64,000 nt of DNA, from NCBI GenBank assembly GCA_030429345.1, contig JAUIFJ010000004.1:1-64000 (forward strand), read 5' to 3'. A program made the translations under genes and the position numbers. Of this stretch, positions 36,361 through 44,711 are shown one piece after another. The notes under the pieces were generated by a model. The model worked only from the letters and a program-made list of their open reading frames with translations, was not told the DNA's origin and did no database searches. Position 1 is the stretch's first letter; every line of letters starts with the position of its first letter. The DNA comes from a bacterium. GTDB lineage: Bacteria; CAIWAD01.

Positions 36361-37172
36361 CAGAAGGCCATTGCCACCAGATCCATCAGGCCCTGGTTGA
36401 TTTCCCGATCGTCGCACAAAGGTTCGACGATCGCCTGCCGGCAGGCCAGGCGAGGCGGCAGGCCGCCCTGGATCAGGCGGGCGGCGTTGACCAGCAGTCT
36501 CGTCGAAGCGCCCTCCGCCAGGCCGAATTCCTCCAGGTGGCGGAACTTTCCGCCGAGAGTAGCCAGTCGTTTCGCCGTCTCGGCGTCGATGCCGGTCTCG
36601 CCCTGCAGGATCTCGCGCTCCAGTCCGGGTTCCGGCCAGTCGAAAGCCAGGGAGACGAAGCGCTGTCGCGTCGAGGGCTTGAGCTCCTTCAGGCTCTGCG
36701 CGTAGCCCGGATTGCCGCTGACGACCAGCAGGAAGCCGGGTCCGGCCGCCAGCTCCTCGTTGTGCCGCTCGATGAAGAGGCGGCGCCTGTGATCCGTCAG
36801 GGAATGGATCACGACGACGACATCGCTGCGCGCCTCCATCACCTCGTCCAGGTAGAGAATCGCATCCTGCCGGACAGCCCGTGTGACAGGGCCATCCTGC
36901 CAGACGGTCTCGCCGCCGCGCAGCAGGTAGCGCCCCAGCAGGTCCGTCGCGGTCGTGTCGTCATGGCAGCTCACGGTGACCAGCGGCCGGCCCAGGCTCG
37001 CGGCCATGTACTCCACGAAGCGCGACTTGCCGCAGCCGGTCGGACCCTTGAGCAGCAGGGAGAGCCGATTCTCCCAGGCCGCGTGGAAGACTTCCACTTC
37101 GCGGCCGACCGGGCGGTAGAAGGGCGGGGCCTGTTCCTCGAAGGCGGCGAGCGTTCCGGCGGCTGAAGTCAT
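36360..37172 (-). CDS. norQ: NorQ, MoxR-type AAA+ ATPase
   Basis: ATPase of 270 aa that remodels the NO reductase together with NorD. Walker A is GPTGCGKS (from residue 43), Walker B AILYLDEVMEA, with sensor region LLVVSGNPGY and the arginine-containing PSTRQRFVSLAF segment. The length is that of NorQ/CbbQ. It overlaps norB by 4 bases (ATGA) and norD by 1 base, showing tight coupling. Contains a reverse TGTCACACG at 36880-36888. Confidence 0.95.
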   Translation of the reverse strand: MTSAAGTLAAFEEQAPPFYRPVGREVEVFHAAWENRLSLLLKGPTGCGKSRFVEYMAASLGRPLVTVSCHDDTTATDLLGRYLLRGGETVWQDGPVTRAVRQDAILYLDEVMEARSDVVVVIHSLTDHRRRLFIERHNEELAAGPGFLLVVSGNPGYAQSLKELKPSTRQRFVSLAFDWPEPGLEREILQGETGIDAETAKRLATLGGKFRHLEEFGLAEGASTRLLVNAARLIQGGLPPRLACRQAIVEPLCDDREINQGLMDLVAMAF

Positions 37173-38506
37173 CGGACAGCCTCCAGGGCCTCATCCCTGG
37201 GCAGGCCGTAGCGCGTGAAGTTCCAGATGTAGAGCAGGATGCCCGTGGTGAAGAGGCAGGCGGCGAGCACCAGGCCCAGGAAGTGCACTTCCAGGTTCTC
37301 CTGTACTACAAGGAAATCGATGCCCAGCATGCGCTCCAGGTACACCTGTGCCACGCCGGCGACGGCGAAGGCGGCAGTCATCGCCACCATGCCGATGTTG
37401 GCCGTCCAGAAGGCGATCACGGGAATGCGGCCGGTGAAGAGATTGCGCCCGGTCATCTGGGGCATGGCGTAGGCGATCAGGGCCAGGACGAGCATGGCGT
37501 AGGCGCCCCAGAAGGCCATGTGGCCATGCATGCCGACGATCAGCGTGCCGTGCGTGTAGATGTTGACCTGCGGCAGCGTGTGCGCGAAACCGAGGAAGCC
37601 CGCGCCGACGAAGCTCATGATCCCCGTGCCCACGGCCCAGGAGAGCGCGATGCGATTGGGATGCTTGCGCCCGCCCTTGTTGGCCAGGAAGACCGCCCAA
37701 AGCGCCATCGCCAGGAAGGCGAGAGGCTCCAGAGCGGAGAAGAGGCCGCCGACCCAGAGCCAGTATTCGGGAGCACCCATGTAATAGTAGTGGTGTCCGG
37801 TGCCGAGAATGCCGCTGAGAAAAGTCAGGCCGACGATCACGTAGAGCCATTTCTCGATCACCTCGCGGTCGATGCCGGTGAGCTTGATCAGCAGGTAGGC
37901 CAGGATCGAACCCATGATGAGTTCCCAGACGCCCTCGACCCACAGGTGCACGACCCACCAGCGGAAGTAGCTGTCGAAGACATGGTTCTGGAAGGTCCAC
38001 ATGCCCGGCAGGTAGAGCAGGGCCGCCGAGAGCAGGCCGCCGAAGAGCACCAGGCCGGTGGTCGTGAAACGCCGTCCGCGCCAGACCGTGACACCGATGT
38101 TGAAGATGAAGGCCAGCACATTGACCACGACCAGGTAGTCGAGGGGGCGCGGGATCTCAAGGAACTTCCGCCCTTCCCACCAGTTGAAATGGAAGCCCAC
38201 GAGGGCAACGAGCGAGACGAGAACCAGCGACCCCCATTGGATCACGGCCAGCTTCACGCTGTATAGTTCGCGCTCGGCCTCCTCCGGGAGAATGTAGTAG
38301 GCCGCCCCCATGAAGCCGGCCAGCAGCCAGACGACGAGCAGATTGGTGTGCGTCGCCCGTGCGACATTGAAGGGAATCCAGTCGTGGAGGCCGTCGAGGC
38401 CCATGCGGGCAAAGCCCATGATGAAGCCGTATACCAGCTGCAGGACGAAGAGCGCCATGCAGGTGGCGAAGAAGAGATAAGCGACTTTCTGGGATTTGTA
38501 CTTCAT
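37169..38506 (-). CDS. norB: Nitric oxide reductase large subunit NorB (cNOR)
   Basis: Catalytic haem b/b3-FeB subunit, reducing two NO to N2O in the inner membrane. The 445-aa, 12-helix protein has the haem-ligand His53 (ARATHTNLLVVW), HLWVEGVWE (FeB His and Glu), GHHYYYMG, the ALEPLAF glutamate, and HGTLIVGMHGHMAFWG with the two histidines for haems b and b3. There is no fused quinol-oxidising domain and NorC is next door, so it is the cytochrome c-linked type. Translational overlap with norQ. Confidence 0.96.
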   Translation of the reverse strand: MKYKSQKVAYLFFATCMALFVLQLVYGFIMGFARMGLDGLHDWIPFNVARATHTNLLVVWLLAGFMGAAYYILPEEAERELYSVKLAVIQWGSLVLVSLVALVGFHFNWWEGRKFLEIPRPLDYLVVVNVLAFIFNIGVTVWRGRRFTTTGLVLFGGLLSAALLYLPGMWTFQNHVFDSYFRWWVVHLWVEGVWELIMGSILAYLLIKLTGIDREVIEKWLYVIVGLTFLSGILGTGHHYYYMGAPEYWLWVGGLFSALEPLAFLAMALWAVFLANKGGRKHPNRIALSWAVGTGIMSFVGAGFLGFAHTLPQVNIYTHGTLIVGMHGHMAFWGAYAMLVLALIAYAMPQMTGRNLFTGRIPVIAFWTANIGMVAMTAAFAVAGVAQVYLERMLGIDFLVVQENLEVHFLGLVLAACLFTTGILLYIWNFTRYGLPRDEALEAVR

Positions 38507-38510
38507 GCTG

Positions 38511-38969
38511 CTACTCCTTCACGCTCGCTTGGCCGCTGTCCTTTATCCACTCCCGCAAGGGCGGATCCTTGGGGAAGCCGTTGGTGTCGATTCCCTGGAC
38601 CCAGCGGAACCAGGCGATCAGCCCGTCGATCTCCTCGTCGGTGAAATCGTAGGCCACCATCTTGCGGCGACCGGGGTAGAAGGCCTGGGGATTGCGGATG
38701 AAGGCGCGGATCCACTCGGGATGCTTGCGGTCGAGCACATTCGTCAGTTCGGGGGCGTAATACGCTCCTTCTCCGAGAATCGTATGACACCCCATGCAGT
38801 TGTTCTCGTCCCACAGTTTCCGTCCGAGCAGCACCTGCTCGTCCATGGCGGCCATATGGGTCCGCGCCGGAGTCTGCCGGATCGTGTCGAGGGTCAGCCA
38901 GAGAAAGATCAGGCTGAAGAGGATCGTGCCTCCCAGGAAGAAGAGGCGGGCCTGGGATTTGGAAAGCAT
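38511..38969 (-). CDS. norC: Nitric oxide reductase cytochrome c subunit NorC
   Basis: Membrane-anchored monohaem cytochrome c, 152 aa, that passes electrons to NorB. One N-terminal helix (RLFFLGGTILFSLIFLWLTL) is followed by the haem site CMGCH in DENNCMGCHTILGEGAYYAPE and a Met ligand in GRRKMVAYDF. AGGAG lies eight bases before the ATG. It is the first gene of norCBQD; the divergent Rrf2 regulator and two dyads lie upstream. Confidence 0.96.
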   Translation of the reverse strand: MLSKSQARLFFLGGTILFSLIFLWLTLDTIRQTPARTHMAAMDEQVLLGRKLWDENNCMGCHTILGEGAYYAPELTNVLDRKHPEWIRAFIRNPQAFYPGRRKMVAYDFTDEEIDGLIAWFRWVQGIDTNGFPKDPPLREWIKDSGQASVKE

Positions 38970-39036
38970 GCGGCGACTCCTGACTTGGATCAGTCCTGCA
39001 TCGGGGAACCAGGACCGATATTCAAGGTTGCAGAAA

Positions 39037-39070
39037 GATCAATAGTGGATGTTTCTATCCAGAATTGATC
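39037..39070. promoter_or_regulatory. Operator dyad 1 in the nor/rrf2 divergent region
   Basis: Two 14-base arms around GTTTCT (39051-39056) match as an inverted repeat at 12 of 14 positions: GATCAATAGTGGAT on the left; the right arm reads GATCAATTCTGGAT on the other strand. It contains the core TGGAT-N6-ATCCA, the same form as dyad 2. The outer ATCAA/TTGAT could alternatively be FNR/DNR half-sites. It lies about 70 bases upstream of norC. Confidence 0.7.
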
Positions 39071-39084
39071 CCGGAGTCTATTAA

Positions 39085-39104
39085 ATTGGACTAGAATGTC
39101 CAAT
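39085..39104. promoter_or_regulatory. Operator dyad 2 next to the Rrf2 start
   Basis: ATTGGAC, six bases (TAGAAT), then GTCCAAT: a perfect 7-base inverted repeat ending just before the AGGAG of the rrf2 gene. TAGAAT itself could be the -10 element. The core TGGAC-N6-GTCCA matches dyad 1; centres are 41 bases apart, about four helical turns. Autorepression is the natural reading. Confidence 0.7.
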
Positions 39105-39114
39105 AGGAGTGCCC

Positions 39115-39537
39115 ATGATTTCCAATACGGCGGAGTATGCCCTGCGGCTGGTCGTCCGTCTCGCCGAAGAGCCTGGCCAGGCCCTGCCCGCGCAGGAGGT
39201 GGCCCGCGAGATCCAGGTGCCGGCCCAATACCTCTACAAGATCATCCAGGGGCTGAGCCGGGTCGGCCTGCTGCGGTCGCGCCGGGGGGCCGGAGGAGGA
39301 GTGTCGCTGCAAAAGACTCCGGCCGAGATCAGCCTCTACGAGATCGTCACCGCCGTCTCGCCCATCAAGCGGATTCACAGCTGTCCGTTGAACCTGCCGG
39401 AACACGAGAACGAACTTTGCAGCCTGCACGCGACCCTGGACGGGGCCGCCGCACAGGCTGAAGGCTGTTTTCGAAGAACGAGTCTGCAGGACCTGCTGGA
39501 CCAATCCGGCAAGAAGATGTTCGGAGAAGGCGGATGA
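39115..39537 (+). CDS. Rrf2-family (NsrR-like) transcriptional regulator
   Basis: A 140-aa winged-helix regulator: MISNTAEYALRLVVRLAE, recognition region AQEVAREIQVPAQYLYKIIQGLSRVGLL, wing SRRGAGGGVSL. Three cysteines, C90, C102 and C118, could hold an iron-sulfur cluster, but their spacing (11 and 15 residues between) is wider than in IscR/NsrR (5 and 5-6). Position opposite norCBQD suggests it senses NO and represses nor. ATG 39115 follows AGGAG; an upstream GTG at 39109 overlaps that site. Confidence 0.93.
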   Translation: MISNTAEYALRLVVRLAEEPGQALPAQEVAREIQVPAQYLYKIIQGLSRVGLLRSRRGAGGGVSLQKTPAEISLYEIVTAVSPIKRIHSCPLNLPEHENELCSLHATLDGAAAQAEGCFRRTSLQDLLDQSGKKMFGEGG

Positions 39538-39774
39538 TCCCGCCTGCGGCGGGATGGATGGAAAGGATCTGCCGCATTCTGCGGCAGGTTTATGCAAGCA
39601 CCGCTACGCGGTGCCTTGGTGTGCGTTCCGGTGTTGGCGGGTTGAAACGAGGTCGGGCGTGCGCCGGGGCGGGGTGGCATGACCACAACGGCAAACCCCC
39701 CGTCACGCGCCCAACGGGCGCGTGACACGACCACGTAGTGGTCGCTGCCCCATAGCCGTCGCAGAATGCGACGG
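39537..39774. repeat. Hairpin-array repeat, copy C
   Basis: Begins at the last base of the rrf2 stop codon. Hairpins: ATCCCGCC (loop TGC), CTGCCGCA (TTC), GCACCGC (TAC), the fourth hairpin lost by deletion, GTCACGCGCCC (loop AAC instead of ATC), CGACCAC (GTA), CCGTCGCA (GAA). Order and orientation are as in copies A and B. Confidence 0.9.
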
Positions 39775-39796
39775 ACCCTGATCAAATCGAATACTC

Positions 39797-40582
39797 CTAC
39801 GACGACGCCGAAGCATAGGCCCGCAGCGCTCTCTTCCAGAATAGCGTCATCCCGACGAAAAGCAGCGCCGTCACCCCCAGGGCGTGCAGCAGGAGCTCCG
39901 GCTTCAGGCCTTCGAAGAGCACGCGGGCCGGCAGGCTCGATATGAGACTGAAGGGAAGGATCGTCAGCAGGGTCCGTCTCACATAACCCTTGAAGATGCG
40001 GTCCGGCCGTTCGCTGTAGCGCGTCATGGCGAAGAAGATGTCCCCCAGGCCTCGGTTGCTGTGCAGCCAGAAGACGGGAATCAGGAAGGCGATGTGCATC
40101 ACGTAGTACAGGATCGTCCCGTTGAGCAGCAGCAGCAGGTAGGTGCCGATGCGCAGGCCGCCAAGGGCGTCCGGGTAGCTGAGCAGCGCCCAGGCCATCA
40201 GGCCCGAGGCGACCAGGATGTTGACGAAGCTGTTCGCGGCAAAGTCGCGCAGGCTCAGGAAGAAGAGCGAACTGACCGGCCGCACCAGGTAGTAGTCCAG
40301 GTCGCCCTTGTTGACGAGGATCGGCAGCCACCACATGTTGTTGGCGAAGACGGTCATGTGCAGGGCGTCGATCAGGAAGAAACCGCAAATGAAGACCAGC
40401 ACCTGCGGAAACTCCCAGCCCCCGAGCACGGAGGTATGGTTGTAGAGCACGCTGAAGAAGATGATCTGTACCACATAGAAGACCACATCCATCACGATGC
40501 GGAACCAGAAGTCCAGGCGGAACTCCATCGCCCGGCTGAAGGAGAAGCGCAGGAAGTAGAGGTAGAGGCGAAGGTATCTCAT
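39797..40582 (-). CDS. ABC-2 family exporter permease
   Basis: Integral membrane protein of 261 aa with six helices, of the ABC2_membrane_6 (DUF990) type: RLDFWFRIVMDVVFYVVQIIFFSVLY, LVFICGFFLIDALHMTVFANNMWWLP, KGDLDYYLVRPVSSLFFLS. The DxxLxRP motif in that last segment is common to the family. It pairs with the second permease upstream and the ATPase to form an exporter of unknown substrate. The 148-base gap to the other permease holds an inverted-repeat element, so the operon looks interrupted by an insertion. Confidence 0.88.
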   Translation of the reverse strand: MRYLRLYLYFLRFSFSRAMEFRLDFWFRIVMDVVFYVVQIIFFSVLYNHTSVLGGWEFPQVLVFICGFFLIDALHMTVFANNMWWLPILVNKGDLDYYLVRPVSSLFFLSLRDFAANSFVNILVASGLMAWALLSYPDALGGLRIGTYLLLLLNGTILYYVMHIAFLIPVFWLHSNRGLGDIFFAMTRYSERPDRIFKGYVRRTLLTILPFSLISSLPARVLFEGLKPELLLHALGVTALLFVGMTLFWKRALRAYASASS

Positions 40583-40616
40583 CTACCAGCTCCCTGCCGA
40601 GAGTTCACGAGACGAG

Positions 40617-40703
40617 TCGCTATCGCTATCGCTTCCTTACAAGAGAGGAACTTTCCCAGCCCTTCCGCACTGTTCGAACCATCGATCCCGATAGCGAAAG
40701 CGA
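40617..40703. repeat. GCTATC-rich inverted-repeat element, copy 2
   Basis: Left arm TCGCTATCGCTATCG (40617-40631) and right arm CGATAGCGAAAGCGA (40689-40703) are complementary with one mismatch; the right side also has ATCGATCCCGATAGCG as in copy 1. The interior differs from copy 1. It lies between the two permease genes of one exporter operon. Confidence 0.72.
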
Positions 40704-40730
40704 TTCTCCCGGGCTGGCGAAGCGGTATTC

Positions 40731-41543
40731 TCATATCCCCACTCCCGTATACACAAACTTCCCCCGGTTCCAGACGGCGCGGAAGACCAGGTGGATCACC
40801 AGCAGCCAGACCAGCCCGACGCCCAGGCTGCGCAGCCACTCTGCGGGGCCCATGGTCCCGATGAGCACGCTGACGGGGACGTAGTACAGGTGCTTGAAGG
40901 GCAGGAAGTCGAGCACCCTCTGGCCCCACTCGGGGAAGAGGGTCAGCGGCAGCATGGCGCCGCCGAGCAGGTTGCTCGAGAAGCGGAACATCACGTTCAG
41001 GCTCCAGACATTGTCCGCCCAGTAGGCCACGCTCTGCAAGGGGGCCATGAAGGAGTAGAAGAGCAGGTTGCCCAGCCCGATCGAGACCGCCGCCATGGCG
41101 ATGCTCGCCGGCGTGATCGCCGCTTCCTCCGGCATGGGCAGCAGGAGCACGTAGAGCGTGGCGAAGAGCACCAGCTGCACCAGCGCCGGCACCACGTTTC
41201 CCAGGTGCTGGGCGTACTTGAAGGCCAGGTAGCTCGTGGGGTAGATGATGTATCTCGTCAATCCGCCTTCGTAGATGTCGGTGGCGATGTCCCCCAGGTG
41301 CTCCGCGCCGCGCACCAGCTTGCCGGCGAGAATCACCAGCACGTAGTACAGCAGCATCATCTCGAAGCTCCAGCCGCGGATCAGCTCGCTGCCCGATTCG
41401 CTGAAGATGGCCTGCCAGAGGAAATAGACGATGCTGAAGTGCGCGGCGAAGCCGATCACCGAGTTGAGCCAGAAGTCGACCCGGTAGCTCATCAGCTTGC
41501 GGGCCTCCAGGCTGAAGACCAGGGCGAAAAGGCGCGCGTTCAT
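40731..41543 (-). CDS. ABC-2 family exporter permease
   Basis: Six-helix membrane protein of 270 aa, homologous in layout to the other permease (SYRVDFWLNSVIGFAAHFSIVYFLWQ, YEGGLTRYIIYPTSYLAFKYAQ, MLPLTLFPEWGQRVLDFLPFKHLYYVP). ATG 41543 overlaps the ATPase stop by 4 bases. The two permeases and one ATPase suggest a heterodimeric ABC-2 exporter. Substrate unknown; related systems export lipids, drugs or polysaccharides. Confidence 0.9.
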   Translation of the reverse strand: MNARLFALVFSLEARKLMSYRVDFWLNSVIGFAAHFSIVYFLWQAIFSESGSELIRGWSFEMMLLYYVLVILAGKLVRGAEHLGDIATDIYEGGLTRYIIYPTSYLAFKYAQHLGNVVPALVQLVLFATLYVLLLPMPEEAAITPASIAMAAVSIGLGNLLFYSFMAPLQSVAYWADNVWSLNVMFRFSSNLLGGAMLPLTLFPEWGQRVLDFLPFKHLYYVPVSVLIGTMGPAEWLRSLGVGLVWLLVIHLVFRAVWNRGKFVYTGVGI

Positions 41544-42535
41544 GCGGGGACCTTGCCCTTCTCGTTGAAGATGCGCTCGATCACCGTGCCGATGTCCACT
41601 TCCTCGATGTTGAGGTCGACCACCGGCCACTCGCTCAGGAGCTGCTGGGCGCAGCGTGTGACATCCTCCCGATCCACCTTCACGCGCACCTGGTCCCGTC
41701 CCGCCTCGAGCACCTCGCCCTGCAGGCGCGCTACAGCGGCCGCGCGCTCCTCTTCCGGCCAGCGCTTCAGGTGCGCCGTCAGGATCTTGTGGTTGGCGTA
41801 GTGTCTCACCACGCGATCCAGCGCGCCGTCGTATACGAACTCGCCGTCGCGGATGATCAGGATCCGCTCGCAGAGCCGCTCGATGTCCTCCATGTAGTGG
41901 CTGGTCAGGATCATCGCCGGCTTGTGCTCTTCGCGGTACTGGAGCAGGAAGTCGCGGATCGCGCGCTGGGCGGAAAGGTCCAGGCCGATGGTCGGCTCAT
42001 CCAGGAAGACCACGCGCGGCCGGTGCAGCAGGGCGGCGATCAGTTCCATCTTCATGCGCTCGCCCAGGCTCAGGCGGCGGATCTGGAAGTTGATCTCCCC
42101 GCTGACCTTGAGCATGTCGCACAGATTGGCCAGTGTATCACGATACTGCCCGTCCGGAATGCGGTAGATCTCCTTCAGCAGCAGGAAGCAGTCCGCGGCC
42201 GGAAGGTCCCACCAGAGCTGGGCCTTCTGGCCCATGATCAGCGCGATGCGGCTGCGGAAGTCGTCCTCGCGCTTCCAGGGATCGTGATCCAGCACGGAAA
42301 CCTCGCCGCCGCTGGGATGGATGATCCCGCTGAGGATCTTGACCAGCGTGGTCTTGCCCGCGCCGTTGGCCCCGACCAGGCCCAGGATCTCTCCTTCTCC
42401 CACCTCGAAACTGACGCCCTTGAGCGCATGCTTGACGATGTGCTCCCGAACGAAGAGCGAGCGGATGGAGGCAATCAGCCCAGGCTCCTTGCGGTGGACA
42501 CGGAACTCCTTCTTCAGGTTGCGTACACGAATCAT
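41540..42535 (-). CDS. ABC-2 exporter ATP-binding protein
   Basis: A 331-aa ATPase with Walker A GANGAGKTT, a Q-loop region, signature LSLGERMKME, Walker B RVVFLDEPTIGLD and the switch His in ILTSHYMEDIE. An extra C-terminal domain of about 80 residues (LKRWPEEERAAAVARLQGEV, IEEVDIGTVIERIFNE) resembles that of DrrA/NatA-like exporters. I prefer ATG 42535 over a TTG 30 codons upstream. First gene of the exporter operon; contains a reverse TGTCACACG (41655-41663). Confidence 0.95.
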   Translation of the reverse strand: MIRVRNLKKEFRVHRKEPGLIASIRSLFVREHIVKHALKGVSFEVGEGEILGLVGANGAGKTTLVKILSGIIHPSGGEVSVLDHDPWKREDDFRSRIALIMGQKAQLWWDLPAADCFLLLKEIYRIPDGQYRDTLANLCDMLKVSGEINFQIRRLSLGERMKMELIAALLHRPRVVFLDEPTIGLDLSAQRAIRDFLLQYREEHKPAMILTSHYMEDIERLCERILIIRDGEFVYDGALDRVVRHYANHKILTAHLKRWPEEERAAAVARLQGEVLEAGRDQVRVKVDREDVTRCAQQLLSEWPVVDLNIEEVDIGTVIERIFNEKGKVPA

Positions 42536-42631
42536 GAGGGGGCTTTCCGCTGGGGCCGCGCTCCACGGCCGGTCGAGGGACTCCGCAAAAGGGTCGAAGT
42601 TCGGGAAAGACCGTGTGGGCGACAAGCAGAG

Positions 42632-42663
42632 AAAAGGCCGCGCCCGGTGGGACGCGGCCTTCG
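42632..42663 (-). terminator. Intrinsic terminator after the chemoreceptor gene
   Basis: On the minus strand the stem AAGGCCGCG/CGCGGCCTT is followed by TTCTC. It lies about 20 bases after the chemoreceptor stop and before the ABC ATPase gene. Confidence 0.75.
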
Positions 42664-42681
42664 AAGTCGATTGTGCTCGCT

Positions 42682-44544
42682 CTAGAAGCGGAACTGGCGC
42701 ACGAGCTGTTCCAGCTGGGAACTCATCGAGCTCATTTCGTTGGCGGCGCTCATGGTGTTGCCCGCGCCTTCCGTGGTGGAGGTGGCGGCCTCCGAAAGGG
42801 CTAGCATGCTGCTCGAGATCGTCGTCGATCCCTGGGCCGCGTTGCCCAGGTTCATGCCGATCTCGTTGGTGGTCACGCTCTGTTCCTCGATCGCGCTGGC
42901 GATGCTGTTCTGCAGATCGGAGATCTCATGAATGATGTTGCTGATCTGGGAGATCGCCGAAACGGCCTGTTCCGTGTCGCCCTGGATGCTGCTGATCTGG
43001 CGGCTGACTTCCTCCGTGGCGCGGGCCGTTTCCTTGGCCAGTTCCTTGACCTCGTTGGCAACCACGGCAAAGCCCTTTCCGGCCTCCCCGGCCCGGGCCG
43101 CCTCGATGGTGGCGTTCAAAGCCAGCAGATTGGTCTGCTCGGCGATCGAAGTGATGATCTTGATCACCTTGCCGATTTCCGCGCTGCTCTCGCCCAGCTT
43201 GTTGATGGTCCCGTTGGTCTCGCCGGCGACCTGTACCGCGGATGTGGCGATCTGCGCCGCCTTGCCCGCGTTCTGCGAGATCTCGCGAATGCTGGCGCCC
43301 ATTTCCGTGGTCGCCGCGGCGACGGACTGGATGTTCTCGTCGACTTCCTTGCTGGCCATGGCCGCCCCCTGGGCCTGTCCACTGGCCGTGGTGGCATTGG
43401 TGTTCATCGATTCGCTGGTCTCGATCAGGCCGCTGGCGCTGCGATGCAGGCTGTCGGCCGCGTTGGCCACCTGTTCGATGGTCGTCCGCAGATTGCCCAC
43501 TGTCGTGTTGAAGCCCTTGAACAAAGTGGCGAACTCGTCTTCGCGCTCGCTGGAAAGAGTGATGTTCAATTCACCGTCGCTGACTTTGCTCATCGCTTTC
43601 AGCAGGTTGTCCACCTGTTGCCGCATGTATTCCTGCTGGCTCTGGATGTCCTTGCGCGCCTGTTCGGCTTCGGCGGCGGCCAGGCGGGCCTGCTCGCCCT
43701 GCTGGGCCACTTCGGCCTGCTGGGATTCCACCTTCCGTCGCGCCTCTTCGGCCTGCTGGGCCTGCTCGCGGGATTTCTCCAGGCTGTCGTGGATGGTTTT
43801 GACCATGCCGTTAAAGGCTTCTCCCAGGGTCTGCAGCTCGTCCTTCGTGTGGATATTCACCTGGACACCGGTTTCACCCTTTGAAATCCTGCCGGCGGCC
43901 TCCTGCAGTTCGACCAGGGGATCCGAAATGCGCTTGGCAATGACGAAGGAACTGACAATGCCGAATCCAAGACAGAGCAGACTGATCAGGATCGCCACCA
44001 TGCGGTTGGCTGCGACCTCCGCGTTCAGCTCGGCGCAATCCAGGCTCAGCACCATGGTGCCAAGTCGCTCGTCGCCGCTGGTGATCGGCGCCAGGGCCTG
44101 GACGGTGTCGCCGTCATAGTGGATCAAGAAGGCTTCCCCGGAGGCACTGAGCTCCTTGATCTCACCCATCAACTCATCCATGTGTTCCATCATGGACTTC
44201 CGGCGCTTCGTCAGCTCTTCCTTGGAAAGATCGCTGCCAAAGAAACTGGCGAAGACCTCGTTCTCGCTGTTGACCGTCAGGCCGAAATCCAGGTCCCGCA
44301 GATTGCCCAGGCCGCGCAGGCTTTCTTCGACGACGCCGGGGTCCTCGAAGAGCAGGCCGGCTTCCGTATTGACAGCCATCAGCAGGGCCACGGCGGAGGC
44401 CTTGTCCTGCATGCCGGCGATCATGCTGGCCTTCTGCCGCATGGGGAAGAAAACCGAAATCAACAGGGCGATGAGTACGAAGAGCAGGCTGGTCGAGCTG
44501 ACCAGCTTGAAGCGGATTTTTCCGGACTTGACTAGTGATCCCAT
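42682..44544 (-). CDS. Methyl-accepting chemotaxis protein
   Basis: Membrane chemoreceptor of 620 aa. N-terminal helix (about 13-33), a periplasmic sensor domain (about 35-180), second helix (about 183-205, [21 protein letters not shown]), HAMP domain (about 206-258), then a long coiled coil rich in Gln/Glu/Ala and a signalling domain with the hairpin tip [37 protein letters not shown] second HAMP-like stretch is visible near [20 protein letters not shown]. It ends [10 protein letters not shown] with no CheR-tether pentapeptide. The ligand is unknown. The YfiR-like gene lies upstream on the same strand. Confidence 0.95.
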   Translation of the reverse strand: MGSLVKSGKIRFKLVSSTSLLFVLIALLISVFFPMRQKASMIAGMQDKASAVALLMAVNTEAGLLFEDPGVVEESLRGLGNLRDLDFGLTVNSENEVFASFFGSDLSKEELTKRRKSMMEHMDELMGEIKELSASGEAFLIHYDGDTVQALAPITSGDERLGTMVLSLDCAELNAEVAANRMVAILISLLCLGFGIVSSFVIAKRISDPLVELQEAAGRISKGETGVQVNIHTKDELQTLGEAFNGMVKTIHDSLEKSREQAQQAEEARRKVESQQAEVAQQGEQARLAAAEAEQARKDIQSQQEYMRQQVDNLLKAMSKVSDGELNITLSSEREDEFATLFKGFNTTVGNLRTTIEQVANAADSLHRSASGLIETSESMNTNATTASGQAQGAAMASKEVDENIQSVAAATTEMGASIREISQNAGKAAQIATSAVQVAGETNGTINKLGESSAEIGKVIKIITSIAEQTNLLALNATIEAARAGEAGKGFAVVANEVKELAKETARATEEVSRQISSIQGDTEQAVSAISQISNIIHEISDLQNSIASAIEEQSVTTNEIGMNLGNAAQGSTTISSSMLALSEAATSTTEGAGNTMSAANEMSSMSSQLEQLVRQFRF

Positions 44545-44661
44545 CCCGGACTCCCGATTGATGCAGTGCTTGAATGCAGGCGCTTGCGATCCCTGTCACG
44601 CGCCTCTGCTCATATCGGCACCTTGTCCGGCAAATTTGCCGGGATCGGGACGCCGGGTACA

Positions 44662-44687
44662 GAAAAGCCCGGCAGTGCCGGGCTTTG
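44662..44687 (-). terminator. Intrinsic terminator after the YfiR-like gene
   Basis: Stem AAAGCCCGGCA/TGCCGGGCTTTT; on the minus strand it ends in TTTTCTG. It separates the YfiR-like gene from the chemoreceptor, so they are probably not simply one transcript. Confidence 0.75.
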
Positions 44688-44711
44688 CAGGTGCAAGGAG
44701 TTGTTGCCGAC

